A DNA stretch of 7,992 nucleotides, taken from NCBI GenBank assembly GCA_013002625.1, contig JABDJE010000023.1, positions 1 through 7,992 on the forward strand, given 5' to 3'. Each line of letters begins with the position of its first letter. The first letter of the stretch is position 1. A program made the translations under genes and the position numbers. Below the pieces are notes generated by a model. The model was not told the origin of the DNA, ran no database searches, and saw only the letters and a program-made list of their open reading frames with translations. Below are positions 6,875 to 7,992 of this stretch, in pieces. This stretch comes from Saprospiraceae bacterium (GTDB lineage: Bacteria > Bacteroidota > Bacteroidia > Chitinophagales > Saprospiraceae).

Positions 6875-7528
6875 TTACGATTTCTTAGTTTCTACCCATG
6901 TATTGATCGAATCAGCATTACCGAGTTCACTCTTTGGTAATTCAAGAACAATACTTAATACATTGGTCCCTGCGAATGTGTCTGCGCCTGGATCTGAAAA
7001 CCCAGATGCCGTACCACCTAAAATGGCGGAGTATGCGCCAAGGTCAAAGAAGAATGGGTCATCTCTTGGTCCAGCAAATAATTTGAATCCACTGTTGTCG
7101 CCAATCGATGCTGTCGAACCGTAGCTTGTAATATTGGTTGACACGTTCATCATTGATTCATCAATTGTACTTGAAGTACCTACTGATGATGGTACGTATG
7201 GTCCAAATGCATACATTTTACCATCTCTTGGAATCAATTGAATAACGAGGTCTTCAACATTATCGCCATCATTATCAATATTAATTTCAGTTAAAACACT
7301 TTCATCAAAGCTAGCAGTAGAAGTAGCCATTGGGCTTAATAATCCCTGCATTGATATGGCAAACACCATATTGTTAGAATTTTCGGGGCTTTGAAATGCA
7401 TAGTAGTCTGTGATATCAGAACTAGTACCCGATACGTTAGGTGCATCAATATGATCTGCTGCCATGAGGCCTATACCAATTACAGCGATTAGAATATAAG
7501 ATGCAATAAAGAACTTTCTTTTCATCAT
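6875..7528 (-). CDS. DUF4331 family secreted protein (N-terminal half of the domain)
   Basis: The 217-residue protein has an N-terminal hydrophobic signal sequence (about 4-23, cut near GLMAADH). The mature part starts ADHIDAP, the counterpart of the SSHREAP start of DUF4331 proteins, followed by SSDITDYYAFQSPEN (36-50). Then come INIDNDGDNVEDLVIQ (82-97), with Asp spacing like a calcium-binding loop, RDDPFFFDLG (155-164), and the AGTNVLSIVLELPKS segment (186-200), ending WVETKKS. Full-length family members continue with another domain half, which here is the next gene. It has no lipobox and no sorting domain, so it should be periplasmic or released. Two tandem ATG codons (7528 and 7525) could both serve as start. 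It is the first gene of the inferred five-gene operon; the 86 bases upstream hold repeated GTAAG motifs that may be its control region. Function unknown. Confidence 0.87.
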   Translation of the reverse strand: MMKRKFFIASYILIAVIGIGLMAADHIDAPNVSGTSSDITDYYAFQSPENSNNMVFAISMQGLLSPMATSTASFDESVLTEINIDNDGDNVEDLVIQLIPRDGKMYAFGPYVPSSVGTSSTIDESMMNVSTNITSYGSTASIGDNSGFKLFAGPRDDPFFFDLGAYSAILGGTASGFSDPGADTFAGTNVLSIVLELPKSELGNADSINTWVETKKS

Positions 7529-7551
7529 TAAATTTTTTAGTTAAATAATCT

Positions 7552-7584
7552 GTAAGTCGCCTTACACTAATGACTACGGGTAAG
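7552..7584. promoter_or_regulatory. Cluster of three GTAAG/CTTAC repeats upstream of the DUF4331 operon
   Basis: On the + strand GTAAG (7552-7556), then TCGC, then CTTAC (7561-7565) form a 5-bp inverted repeat. A third GTAAG lies at 7580-7584 in direct orientation to the first. All sit 24 to 56 bases before the first operon ATG, where a promoter or operator is expected. The repeats are seen directly, but five-base motifs in a short AT-rich gap can arise by chance, and I see no convincing Bacteroidota -33/-7 promoter pair. A link to the ECF factor encoded in the operon is only a guess. Confidence 0.3.
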
Positions 7585-7614
7585 AAAGTCCGATTGGATT
7601 TATTATTTCAAAAA

Positions 7615-7992
7615 TTATGGAAGATAGTCCGGTTTTGAGTTTTGCATTTTTGCCGCAAAGGCCTGCTGTATATCATCTTCTGATAAAAATGCCGCATTAA
7701 AATTTGCAATAAAATTTAATCCTGAATCCACTGAATTATCTCTGGTATGCAGTAAAGTTTCCTTGATGCCACGGACCACCAAAGGAGAATGCAGGGCTAT
7801 TTCAGCAGCAAGTTTAAGGGCAGCTTTCATCAATTGATCCCGATCCGGAAAGCAATTACCAACCAAATGTATTCTCTTCGCTTCTTCACCAAAAACAGAT
7901 CTGCCTGTATAAGCCATTTCTGCAGCATGTGCGTATGGAATAATTTTAGGCAACCTTTGCAAGGTACCTAAGTCTGCAACCAGTCCCAGGAC
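7615..7992 (-). CDS. Crotonase-fold protein, delta3,5-delta2,4-dienoyl-CoA isomerase-like (5' partial)
   Basis: Only the last 125 residues are in the window; the frame stays open through base 7992, so the start lies beyond it. The visible part begins VLGLVADLGTLQRLPK, which closely resembles the segment of mitochondrial ECH1-type dienoyl-CoA isomerases that carries the second catalytic Asp. That Asp is present (seventh visible residue, bases 7972-7974); the partner Glu eight residues earlier would lie just outside. Further ECH1-like blocks are FPDRDQLMKAALKLAAEIA, SPLVVRGIKETLL and TRDNSVDSGLNFIANFNAAFL, then a short tail ending KPDYLP. Such enzymes move double bonds in acyl-CoA chains so that unsaturated fatty acids can enter beta-oxidation in the cytoplasm. 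A plain enoyl-CoA hydratase is the main alternative, but LGTLQRLPK argues for the isomerase branch. The DUF4331 gene starts 86 bases downstream and is probably unrelated in function. Confidence 0.82.
   Translation of the reverse strand, partial: VLGLVADLGTLQRLPKIIPYAHAAEMAYTGRSVFGEEAKRIHLVGNCFPDRDQLMKAALKLAAEIALHSPLVVRGIKETLLHTRDNSVDSGLNFIANFNAAFLSEDDIQQAFAAKMQNSKPDYLP

Overview
The window reads as part of a Bacteroidota chromosome. It is AT-rich, and genes are preceded by A/T-rich leaders rather than clear Shine-Dalgarno sites. One lipoprotein has a Cys followed by Ser and a run of acidic residues, as in Bacteroidota surface lipoproteins. The DUF4331 pair and the RskA-type anti-sigma gene also fit that phylum. 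I cannot place it below phylum. No RNA gene, insertion sequence, CRISPR array or phage gene was seen, and no gene-free stretch exceeds 100 bases.

Layout. On the + strand, 1..3522 is one very large gene cut at its 5' end by the window. It encodes a calcineurin-like metallophosphoesterase, then a middle region with kinase-like motifs, then a C-terminal outer-membrane beta-barrel of Omp85/BamA type. All other genes are on the - strand and converge on it, with 27 bases between the stop codons. In transcription order they are: the C-terminal part of a dienoyl-CoA isomerase-like crotonase (7992 to 7615); a secreted protein matching the N-terminal half of DUF4331 (7528 to 6875); a lipoprotein matching the C-terminal half of DUF4331 (6847 to 6302); a secreted TPR protein (6231 to 4942); an ECF sigma factor (4904 to 4323); and its RskA-like membrane anti-sigma factor (4326 to 3550).

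How the genes may work together. From 7528 to 3550 the gaps are 27, 70 and 37 bases, then a 4-base ATGA overlap, so this looks like one five-gene operon. Three products are exported (two DUF4331 halves and a TPR protein). The last two form a trans-envelope regulatory switch. The most economical reading is an envelope or surface module that carries its own ECF/anti-sigma control, but its biochemical role is unknown. A GNRA-capped hairpin lies between the lipoprotein and TPR genes and may set relative expression. A cluster of GTAAG/CTTAC repeats lies upstream of the first operon gene.

Most worth following up: the kinase-like DRH...DRD region inside the phosphoesterase-barrel fusion, the division of DUF4331 into two separately exported proteins, and the strongly hydrophobic C-terminal tail on the sigma factor.
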